Assembly (NCBI GenBank): GCA_035610835.1
Contig: CM069442.1
Coordinates: 30,271,798-30,335,797, forward strand
Direction: 5' to 3'
Source: Ophiura sarsii
Lineage: Eukaryota; Echinodermata; Ophiuroidea; Amphilepidida; Ophiuridae
DNA length: 64,000 nt
Numbering within the stretch: the stretch's first letter is position 1; every line of letters starts with the position of its first letter. The notes beneath the pieces are model-generated. The model saw nothing but the letters and a program-made list of their open reading frames with translations. It was not told the DNA's origin and made no database searches. Of this stretch, positions 44,896-57,044 are shown piece by piece. The translations under genes and the position numbers were made by a program.

Positions 44896-45527
44896 TAAAA
44901 CACCATTTTCAAACCCAAACTGATTTTTTAAAAAATTTTAAACGTTGCAAGAATGATGTATTTAATCCTAACTTTGTGTGAAAAAAAATGAAGTCGATCG
45001 CATTTTCCGTTTGTCTTTGGTGAACCTTTTGATCAGTGCACCCATTTTAAACGTTTGTCCACGAGATACCCAAAATATGCATCAGATCGCAAAATGTGTC
45101 TCTCATTCAAATTTGGAAACTTGAGTTCATTTGTGATGTTATTGGAATTTGATGCATCCTTTCTTGTTTACATGTGAGTTAGCATAATCAATTATAATCG
45201 TACCCATGCAATGAAAGCGTATAATGTTCTAAATTTTAATAAAAAACTGAAATTTTCCATTTTTTTTGTTGACGGTATATTTAAATATGAAAATGCAATG
45301 TGTGCCATTTCAAATGAAAATCACTGTGCACGTGGACAAACAGGTCAATTTGGTTGTGCAGCAAAGAGGGTCACCACATACAAACGAAAAATGTGATCGA
45401 CTTCATTTTTTCACACAAAGTTAGGATTAAATACAGCATTCTTGCAACATTTAAAAAGTTTTAAAATTCATTTTGGTTTTGAAAACGAAATGGCCTCTTT
45501 CCACTATTGCAGTCTATCACCCTGTAG
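44896..45527. mobile_element. Inverted-repeat element next to the gap (CACCCTGTA end)
   Basis: The left arm 44905-45066 (TGCAAGAATGATGTATTTAA, AAAAATGAAGTCGATCGCAT) is mirrored by 45329-45480. The right terminus is ATCACCCTGTA. The left terminus should lie in or beyond the N run. The single arm at 38069-38270 is a relative. Confidence 0.85.
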
Positions 45528-45539
45528 AGTATACAGGTA

Positions 45540-45773
45540 TGTGCCGCCCAAAATGGGATGGGTTTTTTGCAAAAATTCCCAAGACAAGGGGTACAATTTG
45601 TGCTTGAAGACCCATACGGGTTCCAAATCACAAAAAAATACCTAAACATGGATCCCAAATTGCGAAAAAAACCTAAACACAGGTTCCAAATCACGAGAAA
45701 ATCCCCAGTCAAATCAGCATTGGGGGGGGGGGGGGGGAGAAACACCTAATTCGAGTACCCCCCCCCCCCCCCC
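45540..45773. repeat. GTGCCGCCC repeat ending in facing G16 and C16 runs
   Basis: GGTATGTGCCGCCCAAAATG, CCAAATCACAAAAAAATACC and AATCCCCAGTCAAATC lead into 16 G (45722-45737), a 20-bp spacer and 16 C (45758-45773). It is loosely related to the 17.3-kb and 42.7-kb family. Confidence 0.7.
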
Positions 45774-45837
45774 TCGTCCCAGGGTATAAAACCTGTGACC
45801 AGCAAAATTCTGGTGATAACAAGAACACAGTTCCAAT

Positions 45838-46031
45838 TGCTGTAAAGTGTAAATCTTGCGCTTCGCACATTTTAAACAATTTTTAATATTTTTATTTTCA
45901 CGATTTTGAGCTTCCTAACATAGACCTACATACAAAATGAATACATTCATGCCTTTTATTTAAGCGCTTGCTGATTTTAACGTGAAAAGCACGAAAATAA
46001 ATGTAGCTAAAAAATTTCCACTTTTACAGTA
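45838..46031. mobile_element. CTGTAAAAG-family MITE, copy 6
   Basis: TGCTGTAAAGTGTAAATCTT at the left; AATAAATGTAGCTAAAAAAT then TTCCACTTTTACAGTA at the right. This uninterrupted copy is the reference for the split element at 7704-8213. Confidence 0.85.
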
Positions 46032-46699
46032 ATTTGAATACACGCAGGTCCAGCAATATCTTTAGTAGGGAATACAATAAAATGCCTCATAAGGCTTGTC
46101 AGTAGTCCCCGAACTAAGTTTTAAAATAAATTTTTAAGCTTATTAGCTAAGCACTAGTTAGAACACATCCTAATCAATTTAATTCATAGTGAACTTTGAT
46201 TACAGATAATGAAAATGCCTGGTACCAACCCCAAAACCTTTCGGGTACACATGCGTGTGTAAAGGAATTGAAAGTATCCCTTTTTTTGCATTAAATGTTT
46301 TAATGTACAAATGACAAAAAATGGGCCCTTTTTGAATTTTTTAAATGTACAAATAACAAAATGTGACCCCGTTTTACAGGAAATCACAACTATTTATGGC
46401 TTAAATTACCCTTTTTTCAAGACATTACCACCCGTTTCATACACTACGCAAAGCATGTTTCAGCAGTCAGTAGTGAGTGGTGCATTCATTTATCCTTCTA
46501 ATCCATTGCCATTAATCTAGAGGTAGGAACGAAACAAGATTGTGGTTTTATATATGTTATATATAGGGTAGGAAAAAAATGAGATTGCATTTTTTTCCCG
46601 CCCCATGTTATTATGTTATACATGGGTATAGGATGGAAAAAACGAGAATGCGTTTTGTTTTGCTTCAGCTGAACTTGTCATGCTTCAGCTGAACTTTGG

Positions 46700-46950
46700 A
46701 ATCAACTTCCGCTTCACATCAAGGATTGCAAAACTCTTAGCCATTTTAAATCGTCTCTAAAGACACACTTATTCACAATTGCTTTTGATGATTGATTTTC
46801 CCTGTTTACAATGTTTTTGCATGTTCATCCACATATTGCATTTTTCTTATATTATTGTAATGTTATTTAAGTGTTGTTATGTTATCTGTTAAGCGCTTAG
46901 AGACTTCGGTGGGAGGCGCTTTAGAAGCACCGTTTTATTATTATTATTCT
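46700..46950 (+). pseudogene. CR1/L2-type retrotransposon 3' end
   Basis: Reads LWNQLPLHIKDCKTLSHF then KSSLKTHLFTIAFDD and a stop. Then GTTAAGCGCTTAGAGAC, GGCGCTTTAGAAGCACC and an ATTATTATT tail. 5'-truncated. Confidence 0.85.
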
Positions 46951-48415
46951 GCCCCTATTAATATCTTTTCATGGCGTGTAATTCACACACATGAAACCCC
47001 AACAGTAAATAGGACCATATAAATACACTGGACATGTTTTCTGCCCCATGCAGACTTGGGAAGACTACCCGTATCAACATTTTGCGAATTTTGGGAAAAA
47101 ACAATTGGTGAAATGAATTGTGGAAGACACTCTTTTTGTGTCATGGTGAAAATGGAACCAGACACACATCAAATTAACAAATGGAGAGGGCTCTGTAATT
47201 GAAGGTAATTTGAAAGGGGCACCAACTTTCTCCCAGGTAATTATGTACTTTAAATGAAGTGAAAACAGCCAGAAATTGAGGGCTACTACTACTATAGGTG
47301 GGGCTACTAGGTAAGGAAACTAGGTAAGGGCCCCGAAGGCAATTGCCTTCGATGTCTTCGATTCATTTGAGCCCAAGTCCCTAAATTTATAGATCAACAA
47401 GTTCATGTTCAACAGGCCTATCATACAATTAAAATTTGCTAGCGTAGTACACATTAGAATAAAACCGTTGTCAGGTGAATAGCTCATGATAACTTAGTTA
47501 CAATTAGCCACCACGTCGATCACAGCACAGATGTATGGACCAGGCTTGAACCAGTGACCATGAGTTACTAATGTGCACTACATCAACAAATAGCCATACA
47601 CACCTCTGAGTGATCGTCGAAACTTGACCATTCTATCAATCACGGATACCTATCCAAAAGCTAATACCTCATACACCAGTCAGCGTCTCATCATTGGATG
47701 ATAGTCAAGATGATGGTTTCCCCAGTTATAAGAGTTATTGAAACGCTTCCAGAACATCACAAAATGAGGGAGGTCAAAGTATCTAAATGGTATGCATCAT
47801 CGGCAGATAATCACAACAAACTGACGTTGGTGCAACCATGGTGCAACACACTGGCCCTATACATGTAGTGTATTTTATTCATCACCAGACTGATAATGAT
47901 GACTGTCATTTCGTTTATCCAGGGGGAAGGCACGTCTTTTGAAAGGTGGTACCACGCTTTGTGTATTGTATAGATATTCAAAACAGACCATACGCAAGTA
48001 CGACATTTCCATGATCCACATCCTTAACACGTAATTCAACAGATCTTTCCACTTGGTAGTAAATACCCTAAACAATTATTTCAACGTTTGTGCTAAAAAC
48101 ATGCCTTAATTATTCTTGATTTTATTTTTTACCCTTTCATCAAAAACTTGATAAGAATAAGTAGATCGCCCCCGTGCTATTAGTCTGTTAGAATACTGAT
48201 TAATAAAGCAGTATCATACTAGCCTGGTTTTGACCATTGCAGTGAGAGTTTTGACATCCTAGCCGGATATATTATTAGGTAAGCTTGATGTCCTTGGTTG
48301 ATTAGACAATGTTTTAAGGTTAGAAGATAGATCTGTGATTTAACCACACTTCATTCATCTATCTACATACGTAAAGTGATGTCAGTGCTAATTTAAATGT
48401 TTACACCTAATTATT

Positions 48416-48818
48416 GGGAGAGCGTGTTGGCGCAGCGGTAGATACCCTCACTTTGCACCAATGAATCCCGGGTTTGAAATCTGTGCTCGGTCGGGCTTTA
48501 TGTGCATTTGGTTTATCACGATCCATACACGCTCTCGCAGGTTTTCTCCGGGATCTCCGGTTTCCTCCTGCTTTCAAAATCTGTGATTAGTTGTTTCGGT
48601 TATCAAAAACTTCCTTGACCCAATGGTATTTGGGGAGCTGCATTGAAAAATGGTGGATGTTGTTCATGTGTGTTTATATGTCGCAACTTGGCGCTGATTT
48701 AGCTGCTGCCTGGACGTTGCATTGTTTAGTATGATTCACCAGCAGCGAAATTACAGCGCTTTGAACCTTTGGAAAAGGCGCTATATAAATACTGATTATT
48801 ATTATTATTATTATTATC
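48416..48818 (+). mobile_element. tRNA-derived SINE with L2-type tail
   Basis: GGGAGAGCGTGTTGGCGCAG then CGGTAG (A box at about 48428-48438), GAATCCCGGGTTTGAAATCT (B box at about 48470-48480). A central GGTTTTCTCCGGGATCTCCG then GTTTCCTCC block resembles a core seen in marine invertebrate SINEs. The end is GGCGCTATATAAATACTG followed by ATT repeats, like the L2-type ends in this window. Head, body and tail are all present, so it looks full length. Confidence 0.88.
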
Positions 48819-49038
48819 AAAGTTGCAATTCACTTGTAACGTTGGTACACCCGGTGTATGATATTCATACACTCTTAGTATCAGAAAGCAGAAAGAAAAA
48901 ATGTCATGATTTGATTTGGAGCAGACGCAAGTTCCCATAAAGTATGTGTGTACCACTCCCCCATCCAAGGCTCAAGATAACAGTTTTTATACCGGGAGCT
49001 ACTTTTTTTCAAAAGTAGCGCCCGGATCATGGGATTCA

Positions 49039-49334
49039 TTAACCCTAACCGCACTGAATCTCACTGAATCTCACTGCCAGAAACAAAATCTCCAGGCACG
49101 TGCTGCTGCATTGCCGCGATGACGTCACCTAACGCAGGCATATGTAGCCACGGAGTATGTGGCCGCATAGCCGCTAGGGAGTTAGCTCAGTTGGTAGAGG
49201 GACAGACTTGGGTGCGAATGGTCCCGCGATCGAATCCCGGGGGTGCTGGGTGATTTTTCGGGTAAAAAAAATAGCACTTTTTCCCCCCTCCCCCCGATAC
49301 GCACAAAAAAACTAGCTTTACTGGTTAGGGTTAA
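49039..49334. mobile_element. tRNA-like unit with TTAACCCTAACC ends, copy 1
   Basis: Bounded by TTAACCCTAACC and GGTTAGGGTTAA. Contains GGGAGTTAGCTCAGTTGGTA at 49177 (perfect A box TAGCTCAGTTGG at 49183-49194) and GATCGAATCCC at 49228-49238 (perfect B box). The cloverleaf does not close in the anticodon or acceptor arms, so a functional tRNA is unlikely. Confidence 0.85.
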
Positions 49335-49358
49335 TAAATGTCAATTTTTGATGTGCAA

Positions 49359-49651
49359 TAACCCTAACCGCACTGAATCTCACTAAATCTCACTGCCAGA
49401 AACTATCTCCAGGCACGTGCTGCTGCATTGCCGCGATGACGTCACCTACCGCAGGCATATGTGGCCATGGAGTTTGTGGCCGCATAGCCGCTAGGGAGTT
49501 AGCTCAGTTGGTAGAGGGACAGACTTGGGTGCGAATGGTCCCGCGATCGAATCCCAGGGGGTGCTGGGTGATTTTTCGGTTAAAAAAAATAGCACTTTTT
49601 CCCCCCTCCCCCCGATACGCACAAAAAACTAGCTTTACTGGTTAGGGTTAA
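49359..49651. mobile_element. tRNA-like unit with TAACCCTAACC ends, copy 2
   Basis: Near-identical tandem copy of the preceding unit, about 24 bp away, with A box at 49500-49511 and B box at 49545-49555. CGGGGGTG in copy 1 is CAGGGGGTG here. Confidence 0.85.
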
Positions 49652-50768
49652 GAACCGGGAGCTACTTTCAGTCTCCTGGGAGCTAACTTTTTTACTAAAT
49701 CCAGCGTGGCAGCATTGTCAACTCGAAATTTGATGTCTTGGGCAAGCTTCCCGATAGTCAACGGGCGCTGGTTTGGACAAAATATCAGCGCTCGATTATT
49801 TATTTTTCAGCATTACCGGGGCGCTATGGCAGAAGGACCTAGGGTAAAAATCACCCAGCGCCCACTTATCTTGAGCCTTGCCCCCATCCCCCTCCCACTC
49901 CCCCTCCACCATTTTGGCTGTTCCCGATTCAATCAACCATATATCCACCAAACAAGGGAGTCAAACAGTTCCCATTTGCAGGCTTAATAATGACATTATT
50001 TTTGTGTTGCGGCTTTTTCATAAATTGAACAGACACAATTTGGAAAAACGCAACGACACCACCGTTTTTGGGTGCTGAGTTCAAAACGCATGGCCCTAAA
50101 CTGCTTTAAATTACTCAAAAGTGAAGAATCTTTTTTTTAAAAGATGATTGTCATATAGCCTAAACTATTACTCAACAAACCAATCTTCTCCTCTTAAAAA
50201 ACCATTGTAAACAAATAAAACAAATGTATTTGTCTGATATATATTGAAACTAAAAATTGCTATCTTTTTACTTTCAACCGTCATAATTCCAATGATTTCC
50301 CTTGCCAAATAAACCGACAGTGCCAATCTCAACTAATACGCCTGAAATCTGGCTACTGAATTTTAGATATATGTAGGTAACATTGTGTGATTTAGTTGAG
50401 TGATGGACATGCTCAAATAATTTATACCATTATATTCATTTTTTTTGTTCAAAATTGCTTTTACTCCATATTTAGAAACCGTAAAGAACAATTGCCTATA
50501 AATATTGGGTTTTCAAAACAAAACACGAAAGTCATGCAGTTATATAGGGCACTGTTCTAGATTGAAACGCCCACATGAAAATAGGGATATAATTCAGGGG
50601 TGGGCCACTCAACTTTATTTGGGAAAATTTGCAAATCCTGGTCTTAAAATGGGGCTCTGATTAAGAAAGAGAGGGTCTTTAAGAAATTTTACTTTCTTCA
50701 AATTGTAGGGTCTAAAGAAGAATGTCCACCGTTTAAAATTTCGAAAGGTCCTTGTGCATTAAATCCTG

Positions 50769-50985
50769 GCCAGGCCTGGAAATAACACCTGCCTGCCTGC
50801 CCATAGCGGGTAACTTTTGCGTTGGGCGGGTGAAGATACAAAAGTACCCGACCGACTGGAGGGTAAACATTTTCTAACTCAGTGTAAGTGTGTTACACTG
50901 GCTGGTGGAATTTCTGTTGGGCAGGTTTTTTGTGTGTTTGAGTTACCTGCCCGACTGGCTGGTTGAAAAAGTTTGACAGAAGTGC
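50769..50985 (+). repeat. CTGGCTGGT repeat family, copy 2
   Basis: CCAGGCCTGGAAATAACACC, GCCCATAGCGGGTAACTTTT, GTGTTACACTGGCTGGTGGA and GCCCGACTGGCTGGTTGAAA. Reads as one of four copies. The ends look hAT-like but no target duplication was found. Confidence 0.8.
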
Positions 50986-51161
50986 GCACATGGTGATATG
51001 CCCACCTGTATTAGGTTGGGGGGAAAAGTATCCGATTTTACGCAATATCCCATTAACTATTTAACAACTGAATAATTGGTTCCATCCCTTCAGCCCCCTT
51101 TGAGAATTCATTATTATGACTGAAAGTTTACGAGCTGTAAGCCATTGTAAGTCACCTGGTA

Positions 51162-51408
51162 TTAACACTTTCCACGCGGCAGGCGGCTGCAGACGACATT
51201 TCAAAATGTCACAAATTGTTTCAAAAATTTCACAATTATTGAATTTCATTACCATATTTGGAATAACCATGAGAAATGCATTGAAACCAGTACAAACATG
51301 CCTAGGATTGGTTCAGAAATCTTTGAAATAGACTTTGAAAATTGGGAAAGCTTTCTGAAAAATCAGTTTTGGATATGGTAAAACTAATAGCCGCGTGGAA
51401 AGTGTTAA
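51162..51408. mobile_element. TTAA-type MITE (CACTTTCC ends), copy 8, inverted
   Basis: TTAACACTTTCCACGCGGCA ... GCCGCGTGGAAAGTGTTAA. The right terminus is followed directly by CACTTTCAACGCGTCTATTA, the beginning of another copy in the opposite orientation, which is otherwise missing. Confidence 0.93.
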
Positions 51409-52069
51409 CACTTTCAACGCGTCTATTAGCTCTTTTTAGGTCAACATATATTTCGAGAACATAATATTTTGCTTGTTTTAATTTTCATGGGACTGTTCCG
51501 GAACCCAAAAATTAATGTAGCACGGAACTGTACACTTTTTTTATGGTCTGTGGGTAAGAAGTACATTAATGGTAGGAAGGAAAGCTATAGTTATAACCGG
51601 TTCTTTCCAGCTGGTGGGTCTAGTGTTTGTCAATAAGATGTCACCTGGAAAGGGACAGGGGAAATTGGAACATTAAGGAGGGGTCACATTCGTAAAGGAA
51701 CATTTGCAAATTAGGGAGGGGTCATAGTGACATAGGGTATAGCAGAAAATTAGGGAGGATTCATAGTCCAAGGGGAATATCTGAAAATTAGGGACAGGTC
51801 ATAGTGGCGCAGCATGGTGGGTGAGTTACCCTCCTAGTGACAAAGCTTGTGAAGTTTAGAAAATATGAGGGAAATCTGTCAAGTTTGGGTATATTTTTGA
51901 AATCTTGTGGGGGATGTAGAGAACAAAGCAGTGTGAAGCTTAGACACATGGGTGAAATTTGGTGGAAACTTTTTGAAATGTAATTGTTTTGAACTGGGTG
52001 ATTTTGGCATTGTTCAATTATTGACTGCAGAGTAACATACAGGAATTTTCATAACAGTTAAATCCAGGA

Positions 52070-52400
52070 GGGGGCACACACATATTTTTGGTAGGGGGTA
52101 TGCGCCCAGGGTATCAAAAAGGGGGCTTCAGAACTGAACTGAGAGAATTTTATGACAAAAAATAGGGTCTTAAGAACTAATTTTCTCAAAAAGGTAGGTC
52201 TTAAGAACTGGTTTGTTTTCAAATTTGATTAGTAAGTAAAACAATTGGGGCTTTGGAATGAAAATGTTTGCGATTTTTGAATTTTCAATAAAATGGGGGG
52301 TCTTAAGAGCTGATGCAGGCTCAAAAGGGGGGATCTTAAGAGCTAGCAGAAAAGGGTGAAAAAGGGGGTCTTCAGGGCGACCACACCTATACCCCTTTCC
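52070..52400. repeat. GGGTCTTAAGAAC repeat stretch
   Basis: AGGGTCTTAAGAACTAATTT-type phrases recur every 40-60 bp (52170, 52200, 52300, 52330). G-rich left and C-rich right sides recall the 17.3-kb family. Interpretation is uncertain. Confidence 0.5.
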
Positions 52401-53026
52401 AATGTCAATTTAAACACAAAATATTCCAAATGTTGCTTGCCACAATGATCTCTTTTGAAAATCGATACAATCAATGACTGGACCATGTTCGGCAAAAGGT
52501 AGTGTGAAAGGTTATTTGGTGAAGGCCTATCCTGATTCTAATTTCTACTAAAAAGTAGGTATTCATCCATTGTTTGTGCAGTTAACAAAGCAATAATTGT
52601 GTGGTACAAAGCAATTATTCAGCTTCAGTGATATAACACTATTCTTCATTTTGGTGACTGTTCTGAACATAATTATTGTGGTGGGTCTATCATTTGTTGT
52701 GCTGAAATTGAAAAAAACGGTTTCTACTGATTTTCAATAATGTCATGCCACACTGGAACAAATAAAGGTTTTTTGAGGCAATTAGCCAAATAAGGAGGAA
52801 ACATTTCATGAGATAAAATGAGATCCACTGTTGATTTTATATTTTTAGCAATTTTTTGAATATAGTATATCATTCTGAACACCAAAACTTTGTTTAGCTC
52901 ATAAAAACTTTTACATTTTGATAGTTTTGCTTATAATTCCTTATATTAGACTGCTCATAGCTCCCCTAATAATTATAAATAGTGTTGTCATTACTTATCA
53001 TTAAAATGAACCCTAACACCCTAGGG

Positions 53027-53385
53027 CAGGCCTTCTCAAATGGTGGCGCGCGCGCCACTTGTGGCGCATTGCATCAGTCCGAGTGGCGCGCGGAATGACG
53101 AATGGAGAAGAAGAAAAAATTAAAATATTTAAAAAAAGAAAAAAGAAAGAAAAAAGAAAAAGAAATATATCCCCAACTTCAACCAGATCGAAAGAAGCAT
53201 GAAGAGCCACTTCAGCCACTAACTGCAGTGGGATAAGTCATGTTATTAGTAGTAGGCCTATTGATTATCACTACATTTTCTACCATTTTTTGTACATTTT
53301 ACCATCAACATCTCTGTATTTCTTGTACCATATTGCATGCAAATATAGCTCTCCTTAGCCGCTTAAAAGGGGTAAACCCATGAGC

Positions 53386-53430
<45 letters not shown>

Positions 53431-53567
53431 CACCAGGAACCATAAGGCGAGTCCCTGGACCCCACCCGTTTTTCGCTCCGCTCGCTACGCTCGCAGGGAT
53501 ATTGGCGCTTCTAGATCACTAACATCTCAAAAGTGGTGCTTTATAAAATGTAATTGAGAAGGCCCTG
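53027..53567. mobile_element. hAT-like non-autonomous element, 541 bp, 8-bp target duplication
   Basis: CAGGCCTTCTCAAATGG on the left, TTGAGAAGGCCCTG on the right, with CCCTAGGG at 53019-53026 and again at 53568-53575. An 8-bp target duplication with CAGGG-type ends is the hAT signature. The interior holds an A/G-rich stretch and a 43-base C run (53387-53429); no transposase. Confidence 0.93.
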
Positions 53568-55418
53568 CCCTAGGGTAAGGTCCGAAGTTTACCGCTTTGT
53601 AACTGTCTAATTCCACGTTTTTCCGCTTTGTAAATTTTGCATTTTTCTGTGATGTAATTTTCCCCAAGAAAGCTTAAAATTTACGATCTATAAAACCAAA
53701 ATAAACACACTTTACAGAAAAACACATCATTTTAGATTTTTAGGCTTACGAATTATGAACTATGAATTATGGTATGGAGTTCAGCGCGGAGTTTTATATT
53801 TAAATATTGTTTGTTTTGTTTTATTATGTATAGTTTTTTAATATTTATATTGTTTATTCAAGACTATTTATAAATTGTGTGTTTTGGACATTTTTTGTGC
53901 ATTTTTTATCTTCTTTTCATCAAAATGTCATTTTCCGCGTTCAACCTAGGGATTGTTTTAAGTATAAAACTGTTAGAAAAATGGGCAACATATTGAGGTC
54001 TTACCAGGGCCAGGTATTGAGCCTGGGTTGCCAAAGTAAAAAACAATAGCCAAAGATACTCGACCAAGTCGGTTGCACTTCCAAAATGGAACTTTTCAAT
54101 CACTTTAGCCTTTCACGATTATGCAAAGAGCAAAACCATAACCCTAACCCTGCTAAATCTAACAGAAGCGCCGTGCCGGTGGACCCCAGTCCCCAGTCAT
54201 TGCGCTATCATGCAAAGGTACATATAGGCTCCGAAAATTTAAGTTTGGGAGCGTGACCCCCCTTCCCATAGTATGGTGCACGATCACCTGGACTCTGGTA
54301 TTAACAAGAAATAATTGGTTATGCCTCCCCTGATCACTGGTCGGTCCCCCCGCCCCCCCCCCTCCCCCCCACCATGCCCCTCAAATTGAAGACCCTAGTT
54401 ATGCCACTGGTAAGCTGCATCACTTTATCAGAGACGATACGGTTACATACGTATGTTTATGATCAGCTTTAATAAACTTCAACAAATTCAATGTTATGAA
54501 AGTGTAAGTGCCAACTTTCATTGACTGTTCATAGATAGACGCTTGAGCACCCCTCATTAAGGATATATGCGTCACATGTATCAATAAAAATAGCACCATG
54601 AACTTCCTGCTATTGTGTTGAGGTAGTACACAGAGCCAAGAGCAGAATCATAGTTGGAAATAGAACAAATTATTTGCTCATAAAACGCTTCCTTAATTAT
54701 CATATAGGTGCATAAATCACCAACACTTTTTATATGAAATTGAGAAGAATCCCCTGCTTTCCGCTATTTTCAGATTATAGCACATCTATGTTTCTTTATC
54801 GATAAATACTAAAAGCCATGAACATTTTTGCATATGAAATTACCAATTTTAGCCCCAAAAAATGAAAGCAAAAATGCAAAAACAAAACGAATTCTGTATC
54901 ATTTGCAATGTTGAATTGATTCTTAGAAATGTACAAACTCACCTCATTCTTTGCAAATGTCATACTTTGCCTAAATGTCATATTTGTATGGGCAACAATT
55001 ACAATTCACAAAATGAAAATCTATTAAACTTGAAGGATAATGGAAGGAAATGGTTTTGTATTAGTTAGTATCATATTACAGGGTGAGTCCAAAAAAACTA
55101 CTCAAAATGAAATAAATATTTTAAATATTTCTGACCATAATATCAAGAAAAGCAATGCCAATTATAGTAATGGCAGTATTTTTTTTGCTATTATCAACAA
55201 AAAAGAAATTACAGGATTTCATGGTTTCCTTCCTTTACTGTGTTTTTGAAACCAAAAATTAAAAAAATTCCTAAATGTTTTCAATCACCAATTTACCATA
55301 TGTCTCTTCATTTTTCCAATGATACCACATTTGTAGAAATTACTTGTTTCAGTGCTCAACAACTTGCTTGAGAATATGGTGTTAGGTATGTATCTGAATG
55401 TGCCAACATTATCACTAC

Positions 55419-57044
55419 AGGGTGCGTGCAGGCAACTCTCTTTCAAATTCAAGGACTTTTCAAGGACTTTTCAAGGACCAATAGTTCATATTTCAAGTAC
55501 CCTAAGCAAGCCTTTTGTTAAGTCAAGATGGACCAGGAGCCAAATATCTGGAAAAAGCGGCTCCTGGTCCTCAAAATTTGGAGAGGACCAGGAGCCGCTT
55601 TCCAAGACCAGGAGCCAAGCCTTGAAATAAGCGGAAAATGACCAGGAGCAATTGTTTTTTGAAAACTTCCCCTGGTTCACGGGAATTTTTAAAAAGTGAA
55701 CAATTACAACTAAAATGCACTTTTACATTGTGGATATTAACTGAGTTATAGGCATTTAAACATTTCCTTTAACATAGGCTTTCAATTGAAAAAAGAAACT
55801 TTAAATCCAAATATATCCCTTACCCCAAAGTTTTGAACCACGAAATTGATACGCCCTGAAGGGATAGTTGATTAGACATTTCTAGGTTTTTTAAAAATCC
55901 CCCCCCCCCCCCCCCCCCCCCCACACACCAGAAATATCCCATACCCTAACGTTTGTAAACCGTAAAGGTGATATGACCTGATAGTTAAGTTGATTAGAAA
56001 CAGTTTCAGTTTTTGGAAGAACCCCCTCCCCCTCCCATCTCTTCCCCTCCATATGCATAACCAATGCACCATCCCCTCCCTCTCCTAGGCTACCTCTATT
56101 CCCCCCACCCCCTATCGGTATTCCCTCACTACCCTATCTTCAAGAAAACCAAGTTATGTCCCAATTAGTATTTTTTTATATCACTGTAGTGTATAATCAG
56201 GGATTAGTAATAACATCTCTCTGGTATAATATATTAAAATACCTTCTTTAAATTTACTAAATTTAACCACTCCCCTGGTCCTTCCTACCTATCCCCTCCC
56301 TCCCACTATCAACATCTCCTCCCTCCCCTTATCCCATTCCCCTCCCTCCTCTATCCAGACTTTCTCCTATTCTCCTCCCTACCACCGTCCCCCACCCTTC
56401 CTCCCCATCACTCTCCCCTATCTCCCCTATTAATCATGCCTGATATGCATTATTTATTCACAGATACTCATTTGCATATGAAAGAAATATTTTGGTTGAC
56501 CTGTTCATGACCTAGGGAAAGGGACATTTTCAGCCAGCACGCACGTGCTCATTAACACGTTACATGCTATATGCTTACTTCACAACTTATTGGCTGGGCT
56601 TGGTTTAACCAGTGGTTTAACACTATTTATCAACAATTTATCTTAAAAAGAGTATTTAATCCACAATAAATAACTGATAACTTTCAATGAATAAATAAAG
56701 ATGAAAGAGTAATAGTATGGAAAATAAAATGAGTAAAAACGTAACTTGAAAACTTGGAAGAATTTATTTGAGGTGCTCAGCATTCGAAGGGTTTACTATT
56801 AAATATTAGTTATATGGCACTGCGACTGCGACTGCGGCAAGGTAATGTTGGAAAAATGAATGGTAAAATCGGAATATATATGGGCTAGGTATGGCTTCGG
56901 CACATTTGGTTTTTTCAAGGACTTTCACCAGACTTTCAGGACTTTTCATAAAATCCAAGGACTTTCAAGGCCTTGAAAAAGGAATTTCATTTTCAAGGAC
57001 TTTCAAGGACTTTTTTGGCTTTTCAAGGATCTGCACGCACCCTG
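55419..57044. mobile_element. 1.6-kb element with ACAGGGTGCGTGCAGG ends
   Basis: ACAGGGTGCGTGCAGG at the left and CTGCACGCACCCTGT at the right, each with TTTTCAAGGACTTTTCAAGG phrases just inside. The interior holds a GAGGACCAGGAGCCGCTTT palindrome (55552-55603), a 24-base C run (55899-55922) and CTCCCC-rich text. No transposase frame. Confidence 0.85.

Noticed and set aside
47875..48075. A 66-codon minus-strand frame ending in a stop (VPPFKRRAFPLDK)
   Set aside because: It would put a stop codon in the middle of the minus-strand gene, and it has no clear acceptor or family match.
49177..49250. Functional tRNA gene
   Set aside because: A and B boxes are perfect, but the acceptor and anticodon arms do not pair and the sequence lies in a tandem transposon-like unit.
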